Shown here piece by piece: positions 5,937 through 14,294 of a stretch of 15,649 nucleotides of DNA. A model generated the notes under the pieces. That model was not told the DNA's origin. It saw only the letters and a list, made by a program, of their open reading frames with translations, and did not search any database. This DNA comes from an uncultured Collinsella sp. (lineage in GTDB: Bacteria; Actinomycetota; Coriobacteriia; Coriobacteriales; Coriobacteriaceae), in assembly GCA_900754445.1 (NCBI GenBank), contig CAAECW010000105.1:1-15649 (forward strand), read 5' to 3'. The first letter of the stretch is position 1. Each line of letters begins with the position of its first letter. The position numbers were made by a program, and so were the translations under genes.

Positions 5937-5964
5937 TTGTACTTTAGCGATTGGCTCGTACAAT
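5937..5964 (+). promoter_or_regulatory. Putative promoter of the ATP synthase operon
   Basis: TTGTAC (5937-5942) and TACAAT (5959-5964) are 16 bp apart, about 60 bp before the first gene of the operon. An inverted repeat aaccga (5920-5925) / tcggtt (5933-5938) with a 7-nt loop overlaps the first two bases of the -35 box and could serve as an operator or as a terminator-like stem. Confidence 0.55.
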
Positions 5965-6026
5965 AGTCACCAATGTTTGGCGGGAACTGTTCTGTGAGGC
6001 GTTAAAAAAGGAAAGTGAGGACGCTA

Positions 6027-6338
6027 ATGTTTCAGATAGCCGATCTGCTCGCTATCGTTGCAGGCGCCATCGCGGGCGCAATTGCCTTCCTTCCCTTTGT
6101 CTTTACGCTCAAGCCGGTTCTTGACGATAAACAGAATGCGGACATGCTCAAGGGTATGGTGAGTCTGGCGGTCTCGGCAATCGCCCTGCTCGTCTTTACC
6201 TTGGTTGTGTTTGTGTTGTTCGGAGAGGCATTTCGCATGTTCCTCCTGGGCGAGGCGATCGGCTTCGTGGCCTTTATGGCCGCCTGCACGGTTCGCGTCG
6301 CCAAGGCGCTGCGAGATCCTCATGAGGTCGAAAGGTAA
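6027..6338 (+). CDS. atpI: Small membrane protein in the atpI position
   Basis: The protein (103 residues) has three hydrophobic stretches that should cross the membrane, roughly residues 5-27, 44-67 and 72-92, separated by a charged KPVLDDKQNADMLKG segment. AtpI proteins are small poorly conserved membrane proteins encoded first in F-type ATPase operons. They are thought to help assemble the c ring or carry magnesium. Sequence similarity is too weak for me to be sure, so the call rests on size, topology and the position 3 bp before atpB. The ATG at 6027 follows TGAGG at 6 nt; a GTG at 6015 would add four residues. It is the first gene after the proposed operon promoter. Confidence 0.65.
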   Translation: MFQIADLLAIVAGAIAGAIAFLPFVFTLKPVLDDKQNADMLKGMVSLAVSAIALLVFTLVVFVLFGEAFRMFLLGEAIGFVAFMAACTVRVAKALRDPHEVER

Positions 6339-6341
6339 GTC

Positions 6342-7145
6342 GTGGAAATTTTTGAAAAGCTGCCTGATGAGATTAATCATCTGGTCAGCGAGTTCAGCTC
6401 CACCCCTGTCGTGGGCGATCTGAGCTGCGGCATCACGCAGTACTCGTTTTGGCTGATCGTCTCCACGATCGTGCTCCTGATCGTCCTGGCCGTGTTCAAG
6501 AAGAAGCAGGCCCTGGTTCCCAAGGGCTTCTTCGTCAACGGTTTCGAGTACATCATCGAGTACGTCGAGAACGATATCGGCAAGGGCGTCGTGGGTGAGA
6601 ACTGGAAGAAGCACTTCCCGTTCCTGTGCTCGCTTTTCCTGTTCATCCTGATCAATAACATGATCGGCCTGATCCCGGGAATGAAGCCCGGCACCGGTGC
6701 AATCGGCTCCACCGCCGCGCTCGCCATCTTCGCCTTCGTGTACTTCATCTACTACGGATGCAAGGCTCACGGCGTGATCGGCTACATCAAGAGCCTCGCC
6801 CCGCAGGGCGTGAGCTTCCCGATGAACGTGCTCGTGTGGGTCGTCGAGCTTTTCTCGACCTTCCTGCGCCTCATCACGCTCGCCGTCCGTCTGTTCTGCA
6901 ACATGTTCGCAGGACACGTGGTCATGGGCTCGTTCGCCATCATGGCGAGCATGTTCATGCAGCCGCTGCTTCAGCAGGTTTCCGCGGCCCACGCCGTCGG
7001 CGCCCTGCCTTCGCTGGCCTGGCTTGCCATCCTCATCCTGATCTATGCGATCGAGCTTGTGGTCGGCGCCATCCAGGCTTACGTCTTCACGGTCCTTACC
7101 GCCGTGTATGTCTCCGAGGCAGAGGAGGTCGCGGAGGAGGAGTAG
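6342..7145 (+). CDS. atpB: F-type ATP synthase subunit a
   Basis: Subunit a forms the proton half-channels beside the c ring in the membrane part (Fo). The family pattern is clear: FILINNMIGLIPG (101-113), then FLRLITLAVRLFCNMFAGH (174-192) with the essential Arg183 corresponding to Arg210 of E. coli, and IELVVGAIQAYVFTVLTAVY (237-256). Several hydrophobic helices span the membrane and the C-terminus is acidic (EAEEVAEEE). The length, 267, is normal. The start codon is GTG, preceded by GAAAGG at about 7 nt. It follows the atpI-like gene by 3 bp and precedes atpE after a 124-bp spacer. Confidence 0.97.
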   Translation: MEIFEKLPDEINHLVSEFSSTPVVGDLSCGITQYSFWLIVSTIVLLIVLAVFKKKQALVPKGFFVNGFEYIIEYVENDIGKGVVGENWKKHFPFLCSLFLFILINNMIGLIPGMKPGTGAIGSTAALAIFAFVYFIYYGCKAHGVIGYIKSLAPQGVSFPMNVLVWVVELFSTFLRLITLAVRLFCNMFAGHVVMGSFAIMASMFMQPLLQQVSAAHAVGALPSLAWLAILILIYAIELVVGAIQAYVFTVLTAVYVSEAEEVAEEE

Positions 7146-7182
7146 TCTTCCGTTCGCGCCTTAAAGGTAAGGCAATTCGTTA

Positions 7183-7269
7183 AACCGCCGGTGCCCGTAC
7201 CCATGGAGCCCGGCAGTTATAAAAAGGTTATCCTGCGTGAAATAAGACACGCACGACAAAGGAGGAATC
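7183..7269 (+). promoter_or_regulatory. Structured leader and strong ribosome binding site of atpE
   Basis: aaccgccgg (7183-7191) pairs with ccggcagtt (7210-7218) with one C-A mismatch, leaving an 18-nt loop. After an AT-rich stretch comes AAAGGAGG (7258-7265), the strongest Shine-Dalgarno sequence of the operon, 4 nt before the GTG of atpE. About ten c subunits are needed per complex, so extra translation of atpE is expected; the E. coli gene also has an enhancing leader. The role here is inferred. Confidence 0.45.
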
Positions 7270-7464
7270 GTGGGAGTTATCGGTTACGGTCTCGGTGTTA
7301 TCGGCGCTGGTCTTGCTATCGGCCTGTCTGCTCTGGGTGCTACGGGTGCTATGGCCCGTCAGCCTGAGGTCCAGGGCCGCGTGTTCACCGTCTTCATCAT
7401 GGGCTCCGCCTTCGGCGAGGCTCTGGCTCTGATCGGCTTCGTTGTCGCGCTGATCGTTAAATAG
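7270..7464 (+). CDS. atpE: F-type ATP synthase subunit c
   Basis: Subunit c forms the rotating ring that carries protons across the membrane. Two hydrophobic helices are joined by the polar loop ARQPEVQG (29-36). Helix 1 has the glycine-rich packing pattern (GYGLGVIGAGLAIG, 5-18). Helix 2 carries the ion-binding carboxylate, Glu50, in GSAFGEALALIG. In the Na+ type, a helix-1 Gln and the Ser/Thr after the carboxylate bind sodium; here those positions are Ile and Ala/Leu, which points to protons. The product has only 64 residues, shorter than the usual 70-85, with almost nothing before helix 1. An in-frame stop 27 bp upstream and a strong AAAGGAGG support the GTG start, so the short form is not a start error. 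Confidence 0.95.
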   Translation: MGVIGYGLGVIGAGLAIGLSALGATGAMARQPEVQGRVFTVFIMGSAFGEALALIGFVVALIVK

Positions 7465-7479
7465 CACGGAGCGTCAAGT

Positions 7480-8082
7480 ATGAATCTTTCATCCCAGAAG
7501 AGCGCGATCGCACTCTCCGCGTCCGCGGCCGCGCTGCTCATGCCGGTTTCCGCGTTCGCCGAGGACGGCGCCGCCGGTGCGGACATCCTCATCCCTAAGA
7601 TGGCGGAGTTCATCCCGGCGCTTATCGCCTTCCTGATTATCTGGATCGTGCTGGCCAAGGTCGCCCTGCCGGGCATCATGAAAACCATGGAGGAGCGCGG
7701 CAAGAAGATCGAGGAGAGCCTCGACGAGGCCGAGAAGACCAAGCAGGAGGCTATCGCCAAGCGCGCTGAGTCCGACTCGATCGTCACCGACGCCCGTCGT
7801 CAGGCTGCCGACATCGTTCTCGAGGCCCGTAAGGACGCCGAGTCCGAGCGCGCCCGTATCATCGAGGCTGCTCACAAGGAGGCCGAGGAGATCATCGCCA
7901 AGGCCCATACGACCGTCGAGGACGAGCGCAAGTCCATCTACGCCGGTGCCGCGAACTCCATCGCCGACCTGTCCGTTGCCGTCGCCACCAAGATCGTGGG
8001 CGAGGCACTCGAGAACGAGGCCGAGCAGAAGAAGCTCATCGAGCGCTACATCCAGGAAGCAGGTAGCCTGAATGCCGACTAG
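7480..8082 (+). CDS. atpF: F-type ATP synthase subunit b, with apparent signal peptide
   Basis: Subunit b is the peripheral stalk, holding F1 against subunit a. Residues about 43-62 form the membrane anchor (FIPALIAFLIIWIVLAKVAL). A long charged coiled coil follows to about 165 (MEERGKKIEESLDEAEKTKQ and onward), typical of the family, and then the C-terminal contact region for delta. Before the anchor lies an additional stretch that looks like a cleavable signal peptide: Lys7, a hydrophobic run (AIALSASAAALLMPV), and AFA before EDG (cleavage expected after 27). Length is 200 against about 160-170 for many b subunits. The ATG follows GGAG at 8 nt. The gene overlaps atpH by 11 bp. Confidence 0.95.
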   Translation: MNLSSQKSAIALSASAAALLMPVSAFAEDGAAGADILIPKMAEFIPALIAFLIIWIVLAKVALPGIMKTMEERGKKIEESLDEAEKTKQEAIAKRAESDSIVTDARRQAADIVLEARKDAESERARIIEAAHKEAEEIIAKAHTTVEDERKSIYAGAANSIADLSVAVATKIVGEALENEAEQKKLIERYIQEAGSLNAD

Positions 8083-8548
8083 CCGCTATCAGGACAAAGT
8101 GCTCGAGACCTACGCGCGCTCCCTTCTGGAAGCCGCCAAGGCCGAGAACCATGTGTTCGAGGACCTCGAGATGATCGAGCGCTTGGCTTCTGCCAACCCC
8201 GAGATCATCGCCGTGCTCGACACCATGTCCAAGCGCGACCAGCTCGACCTTCTTCCCAAGGTGGCAGCTGCCTTTAAGTATGTTGCCGAGGAAGACGAGG
8301 ATGTAGTGGGCGTGACCGTCACCACGGCGATCCCGCTCGACGACGAGCTGCGTCAAACCATCACTAAGAAATGCGAGCAGGACTTCGGCCGCAAAGTATT
8401 CCTTATCGAGCAGGTCGACCCGTCTATCGTGGGCGGCCTGGTGCTCGAGGCCCGCGGCGAGCGTCGTGACATTACCGTCAAGACGCAGCTGCGCATCGCG
8501 CAGGAGACCCTCGCAAACTCTGCTAATTCGTACGGAGGTGAAGCCTAA
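8072..8548 (+). CDS. atpH: F-type ATP synthase subunit delta
   Basis: Delta joins the top of F1 to the b stalk. The C-terminal part fits the family signature closely: VFLIEQVDPSIVGGLVLEAR at 107-126, followed by ITVKTQLRIAQETL. The N-terminal helical domain starts with YARSLLEAAKAEN, as expected, but is shorter than usual. The total is 158 residues against about 175-180, and the missing part seems to be two helices before the domain boundary near residue 75. The ATG overlaps the end of atpF and is preceded by a purine-rich stretch. The stop overlaps the atpA start (TAATG), pointing to translational coupling. Confidence 0.93.
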   Translation: MPTSRYQDKVLETYARSLLEAAKAENHVFEDLEMIERLASANPEIIAVLDTMSKRDQLDLLPKVAAAFKYVAEEDEDVVGVTVTTAIPLDDELRQTITKKCEQDFGRKVFLIEQVDPSIVGGLVLEARGERRDITVKTQLRIAQETLANSANSYGGEA

Positions 8549-10146
8549 TGTCCGAAACCCTCAATGCCCAGGATATCGCCAAGAAACTGCAGGAGCAGCT
8601 CACGAGCCTCTCCGCGACGGTCGATACGCATGAGGTTTCAACGGTCGACGAGGTAGGCGACGGCATCGCGCGCGTCTCCGGCCTCAAGAGCGCCATGGCA
8701 GGCGAGCTTCTGGAGTTCAAGAGCTCCGATACCGGTGAGACCGTCTTCGGCCTTGCCCAGAACCTTGACCGTGACGAGGTCGGCGCCGTTCTGTTTGGTG
8801 CCGTCGACTCCATCAAGGAAGGCGACGAGTGCCGCACCACTGGCCGCATTATGGATATCCCTGTGAGCCGCGCCATGCTCGGCCGCGTCGTCAATCCGCT
8901 CGGCCAGCCCATCGACGGCCTGGGCGACATCGTCGCCACGCACCGTCGTCCCATTGAGTTCAAGGCCCCCGGCGTCATCGACCGTACCCCGGTGTGCGAG
9001 CCGGTTCAGACCGGCCTGTTGGCCATCGACTCCATGGTGCCTATTGGTCGCGGTCAGCGAGAGCTCATCATCGGCGACCGTAAGACCGGTAAGACCGCCA
9101 TTGCCATCGACGCTATCCTCAACCAGCGCGGCAAGGGCATGGTCTGCATCTATGTCGCCATCGGCCAGAAGGCCTCCACGGTTGCCAACATCCGCGAGAC
9201 CCTCGCTCAGCACGGTGCGCTCGACTACACCATCATCGTTTCGGCCACCGCTGCCGATTCCGCCCCTATGCAGTACATCGCGCCTATGGCCGGTGCCGCT
9301 ATCGGCGAGTTCTTCATGTACAACGGCGAGGACGGCAAGCCCGCCAGCGAGACCAACCCCGGCGGTCACGTGCTCGTCATCTACGATGACCTGTCCAAGC
9401 AGGCTGTGGCCTACCGTCAGATGTCGCTGACGCTGCATCGTCCGCCCGGACGCGAGGCCTATCCTGGTGACATCTTCTACCTGCACTCTCGTCTGCTCGA
9501 GCGTGCTGTCAAGATGTCAAAGAAGAACGGTTACGGCTCCATGACAGCTCTGCCGATCATCGAGACCCAGGACGGCGACGTCTCGGCCTACATTCCGACC
9601 AACGTCATTTCCATTACCGATGGTCAGATCTACCTGCAGTCCGAGCTCTTCTTCCAGGGCCAGCGCCCGGCAGTCGACGTGGGCATTTCCGTGTCCCGCG
9701 TCGGTGGCGATGCGCAGACCAAGGCCATGAAGCAGGTCGCCGGCAACCTCCGTCTGGACCTCGCTTCCTATCAGGAGCTCGCTGGCTTTACGCAGTTTGG
9801 CTCCGACCTTGACGAGGCTACTCAGAAGCAGCTGACCCATGGTGCCCGCATGACCGAGCTCCTTAAGCAGCCGCGCTACAAGCCGTTTGAGGTTGGCGAG
9901 CAGATCGTTACGCTGTTCGCTGGCAACGAGGGCTTCCTGGATGACCTGGAGATTGCCGACGTGCTGCCTTTCCGTGCCGAGCTCATCGAGTACATGGACA
10001 ATGGCTTTGGCTCGCTGCTCGACAAGGTTCGCGCCAAGAAGATCGATGATGACACCAAGGCTGAGCTCTTGCGCGTCATCGGCGACTTCAAGCAGCAGTT
10101 CATGGCCAAGCACCATTCGGATGTTTCTGGATCAGAGGAGAACTAA
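8548..10146 (+). CDS. atpA: F-type ATP synthase subunit alpha
   Basis: Alpha is the non-catalytic nucleotide-binding subunit of F1. The Walker A motif GDRKTGKT is at 176-183. The Walker B region VLVIYDDLSKQA is at 275-286. The alpha/beta signature PAVDVGISVS (374-383) is followed by Arg384, the arginine finger reaching into the catalytic site of beta. The length is 532 against about 505-515. An extra stretch of some 11-12 residues (EDGKPASETNPG, 261-272) lies just before Walker B. GGAGGTG precedes the ATG, which shares its A with the atpH stop. Confidence 0.98.
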   Translation: MSETLNAQDIAKKLQEQLTSLSATVDTHEVSTVDEVGDGIARVSGLKSAMAGELLEFKSSDTGETVFGLAQNLDRDEVGAVLFGAVDSIKEGDECRTTGRIMDIPVSRAMLGRVVNPLGQPIDGLGDIVATHRRPIEFKAPGVIDRTPVCEPVQTGLLAIDSMVPIGRGQRELIIGDRKTGKTAIAIDAILNQRGKGMVCIYVAIGQKASTVANIRETLAQHGALDYTIIVSATAADSAPMQYIAPMAGAAIGEFFMYNGEDGKPASETNPGGHVLVIYDDLSKQAVAYRQMSLTLHRPPGREAYPGDIFYLHSRLLERAVKMSKKNGYGSMTALPIIETQDGDVSAYIPTNVISITDGQIYLQSELFFQGQRPAVDVGISVSRVGGDAQTKAMKQVAGNLRLDLASYQELAGFTQFGSDLDEATQKQLTHGARMTELLKQPRYKPFEVGEQIVTLFAGNEGFLDDLEIADVLPFRAELIEYMDNGFGSLLDKVRAKKIDDDTKAELLRVIGDFKQQFMAKHHSDVSGSEEN

Positions 10147-10151
10147 GCCCC

Positions 10152-11059
10152 ATGGCCAACCTTCGCGACATTAAGAAGCGAATCTCCTCGGTTACCACGA
10201 CCAAGCAGATCACGCGCACGATGGAGATGGTCTCTACGGCCAAGATCCGTCGTGCTCTCGATCGCTCCAAGCAGGCCGAGCCCTATAAGGAGGCGCTGAC
10301 CGACGTCATGTTGACGGTCGCCGGCGACGCCTCCTGTTCGGGCACCGATCCCATGCTGCAGAAGCATGAGAGCGTCAAGCATGGCCTGATTGTCGTTATT
10401 GCCTCGGACCGCGGCCTTGCCGGCGGTTTCAATACGACGGTGGAGCGCACGGCCGAAAAGCTCGCCGCTTCTTGGGCGAACGACGGCATCGAGTGCGAGA
10501 TCATCGCGTGTGGGCGCAAACCGGCCACGTATTTCCGTGACCGCGAAAACGTCGTCATGCACTTTGAGGGCAACTCCTCTGAGCCCGATTTCAATCAGGC
10601 CCGCATGATCTCCTCTCATATCTGCGATGCGTATCGTGCCGGTGAGCTTGACCGTGTCGAGCTTGTCTACCACCACGCCAAGAACCGCGTGGATCAGGAG
10701 CTTCGCGTCGAGCATCTGTTGCCGCTCGACCCCGAGATGATCGCTATGGCCCACGGTCCGCGTAAGAACGAGACCGACGCCCCTAAGCGCATCTCGTTCA
10801 CGTTCGAGTTCGTGCCCTCTCCCGAGCATGTTCTCGGCAAGCTTGTGCCGTCTTATATCCTGACGGTCATCTACCAGGCCCTGATCGATTCGGCGGCTGC
10901 CGAGCAGGGTGCACGCCGCAAGGCCATGCACTCCGCGACGGAAAACGCCACCGCGATCATCTCGACCCTTACCCGCACGTATAGTCGCGTGCGCCAGGCT
11001 TCGATCACGACCGAGATTAACGAGATCGTCGGCGGAGCCTCAGCATTGGAGGAACAGTA

Positions 11060-11060
<1 letters not shown>
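10152..11060 (+). CDS. atpG: F-type ATP synthase subunit gamma
   Basis: Gamma is the central rotating shaft of F1. The N-terminal helix (LRDIKKRISSVTTTKQITRTMEMVS, split here as residues 4-28) and the C-terminal helix form the coiled coil inside the alpha-beta hexamer. The C-terminal signature is clear, with AAAEQGARRKAMHSATENA and, near the end, RQASITTEINEIVGGASAL. The central Rossmann-like domain includes SDRGLAGGFN. Length is 302, a little above the 285-295 of many bacteria. It starts 5 bp after atpA, with AGAGGAG inside the atpA end, and its stop overlaps the atpD start. Confidence 0.97.
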
Positions 11061-12514
<1,454 letters not shown>

Positions 12515-12517
12515 GTT

Positions 12518-12910
12518 ATGCGTATCCGCATCGTGTGCCCCGTGAGCTGCGCCTATGAGGGCGACGCTGCGTTTGTGTCGATTCCGTCCACGGATGGCGA
12601 GTTTGGCGTTCTGCCTGCTCACTCCAGCGAGATCTGCACGATCGACCGCGGTTACGTTCGCGTTTCCGATAAGGCCATGGGCACTGTCGACCACACGTTT
12701 GCCGTGGCCGGCGGCTATGCCCAGGTTGCGGACGATGTCGTGACCGTTCTCGCCGAGCGCGCTTGCGATTTGGCGACCGTCGATGCCGACAAGCTTAAAG
12801 CTGATATTCAAGGTTTTGAAGAGAAGCTGGGTAATTTGTCGGAGGATGATGCACGCCGCGCCTACCTCTATAATGAAATCGCATGGTGTAAGCTCAAGCT
12901 TGCCCAATAG
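12518..12910 (+). CDS. atpC: F-type ATP synthase subunit epsilon
   Basis: Epsilon sits at the foot of gamma, couples F1 to the c ring and can inhibit ATP hydrolysis. The beta-sandwich domain has the family's DGEFGVLPAHSSEI (26-39), then FAVAGGYAQVADDVVTVLAE. Two C-terminal helices follow (about 90-130). At 130 residues it has normal length. A GGGGGAG in the end of atpD serves as ribosome binding site. It is the last gene of the operon; a strong terminator stands 36 bp downstream. Confidence 0.95.
   Translation: MRIRIVCPVSCAYEGDAAFVSIPSTDGEFGVLPAHSSEICTIDRGYVRVSDKAMGTVDHTFAVAGGYAQVADDVVTVLAERACDLATVDADKLKADIQGFEEKLGNLSEDDARRAYLYNEIAWCKLKLAQ
12869..12874 (+). promoter_or_regulatory. Consensus -10 hexamer inside atpC
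   Basis: A perfect TATAAT lies near the end of atpC, about 125 bp before murA, in a GC-rich setting where such a hexamer is uncommon. No good -35 box is found at 16-18 bp. If active, it would start transcripts that run through the atp terminator into murA. Confidence 0.2.
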
Positions 12911-12946
12911 TCAAACGATTTAGCGTTCGACCATTTGCGAACACAT

Positions 12947-12985
12947 CATGCCCGGGATGGCCCAGCCATCCCGGGCATGCTTTTT
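12947..12985 (+). terminator. Intrinsic terminator of the ATP synthase operon
   Basis: A perfect 14-bp stem, catgcccgggatgg (12947-12960) and ccatcccgggcatg (12966-12979), with a 5-nt loop cccag, is followed by C and five T's (12981-12985). This is a textbook Rho-independent terminator. The murA ribosome binding site (GAAAGGG) begins with the next base. Confidence 0.95.
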
Positions 12986-12998
12986 GAAAGGGTAGACC

Positions 12999-14282
12999 TT
13001 GGATATTATCCGCGTTGAGGGTGGCCACGCCATCGGAGGCTCTGTGCCCGTTTCGGGCGCCAAGAACTCCGCGCTCAAACTCATGGCGGCAACGCTTCTG
13101 GCGCCGGGCAAGACGACGCTGCAGAACGTGCCCGATATTTCCGATGTCCACGTGATGGGCAAGGTGCTCAAGGGTATGGGCGCCACAATCGATGTCCTTG
13201 ACGAGCACACGCTCGAGATTGATACCTCTCAGGTCGATTCTTGGGAGGCCCCCTACGAGCTCGTTGCCAAGATGCGTGCTTCCACCGCCGTGATGGGACC
13301 CCTGCTGGGTCGCTTCCATCGCGCCAAGATCGCCATGCCGGGCGGCTGCAACCTGGGTGCTCGCAAGATCGATATGCACATTCTTGGTCTTGAGGCCCTG
13401 GGCGTTGAGTTCGATACCGCCCACGGCTACATCAACGCTAATGCGCCCCAAGGTCTGCGCGGTACCACCGTCACGCTCGAGTTCGCCAGCGTCGGTGCGA
13501 CCGAGAACCTCATCATGGCATCCGTGCGCGCGCAGGGCACCACGGTTATCGACAATGCCGCCCGCGAGCCCGAGATCGTCGATCTCGCCAACATGCTCAA
13601 CGAGATGGGCGCCAAGATTGTCGGCGCGGGTACGCCCGTCGTGACCATCGAGGGCGTGGAAGAGCTGCATCCCGTTACCCATCGCGTGGTGGGCGACCGC
13701 ATCGAGGCCGGTACCTTTATCGTTGCCGGTGCGTTGATGGCCGACGATCGCGGTGTCGATGTCACGGGCTTTTGCCCCATTCACTTGGGCATGGTGCTCA
13801 AGAAGATGGAGCTCATGGGTATCGACTGCGAGCGCGTCGAGGATGGCGTCCATGTAAACCGTGCCGAGCGTATCAAGCCGGTCGACATCCAGACGCTTCC
13901 GTTCCCCGGCTTCCCGACGGACATGCAGGCGCAGATTATGGTGCTCTCCGCCCTTGCCGACGGCAGTTCCGTTATTACCGAGAACATCTTCGAGAATCGC
14001 TTTATGTTTGCCTCTGAGCTGGTGCGCATGGGTGCCGACATTCGTATCGAGAGCCATCATGCCATGATTCATGGCGTCAAGGGCTTCTCGGGTGCACAGG
14101 TTACCTCGCCCGATCTGCGTGGCGGAGCGGCCCTCGTCGTAGCGGGCTTGATCGCCGACGGGACGACCGAGGTTTCGGCCATCCATCACATCAAGCGCGG
14201 CTACGAGCAGTTTGTCGAAAAGCTGCAGGCGCTCGGCGCGCATGTCGAGCATGCTTCCGTCCCCGATCCCGTCATCTACTAA
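12999..14282 (+). CDS. murA: UDP-N-acetylglucosamine 1-carboxyvinyltransferase (MurA)
   Basis: MurA transfers enolpyruvate from PEP to UDP-GlcNAc, the first committed step of peptidoglycan synthesis, in the cytosol. Lys22-Asn23 in SGAKNSAL bind substrate. The catalytic cysteine is Cys117 in MPGGCNLGAR, so the target of fosfomycin is present rather than the resistant Asp form. The typical ends GRFHRAKIAMPGG and GGAALVVAGLIADG are also seen. The length of 427 is normal. The start is TTG, with GAAAGGG 7 nt upstream and no better ATG; the reading begins with DIIRVEGG as in relatives. The gene starts 13 bp after the atp terminator, and the LCP gene follows after 12 bp. Confidence 0.96.
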   Translation: MDIIRVEGGHAIGGSVPVSGAKNSALKLMAATLLAPGKTTLQNVPDISDVHVMGKVLKGMGATIDVLDEHTLEIDTSQVDSWEAPYELVAKMRASTAVMGPLLGRFHRAKIAMPGGCNLGARKIDMHILGLEALGVEFDTAHGYINANAPQGLRGTTVTLEFASVGATENLIMASVRAQGTTVIDNAAREPEIVDLANMLNEMGAKIVGAGTPVVTIEGVEELHPVTHRVVGDRIEAGTFIVAGALMADDRGVDVTGFCPIHLGMVLKKMELMGIDCERVEDGVHVNRAERIKPVDIQTLPFPGFPTDMQAQIMVLSALADGSSVITENIFENRFMFASELVRMGADIRIESHHAMIHGVKGFSGAQVTSPDLRGGAALVVAGLIADGTTEVSAIHHIKRGYEQFVEKLQALGAHVEHASVPDPVIY

Positions 14283-14294
14283 TACAGGTTGCCT

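Noticed and set aside
8638..9486. Minus-strand open frame of 282 codons opposite atpA
   Set aside because: It is a shadow of the alpha subunit, whose motifs are all on the plus strand.
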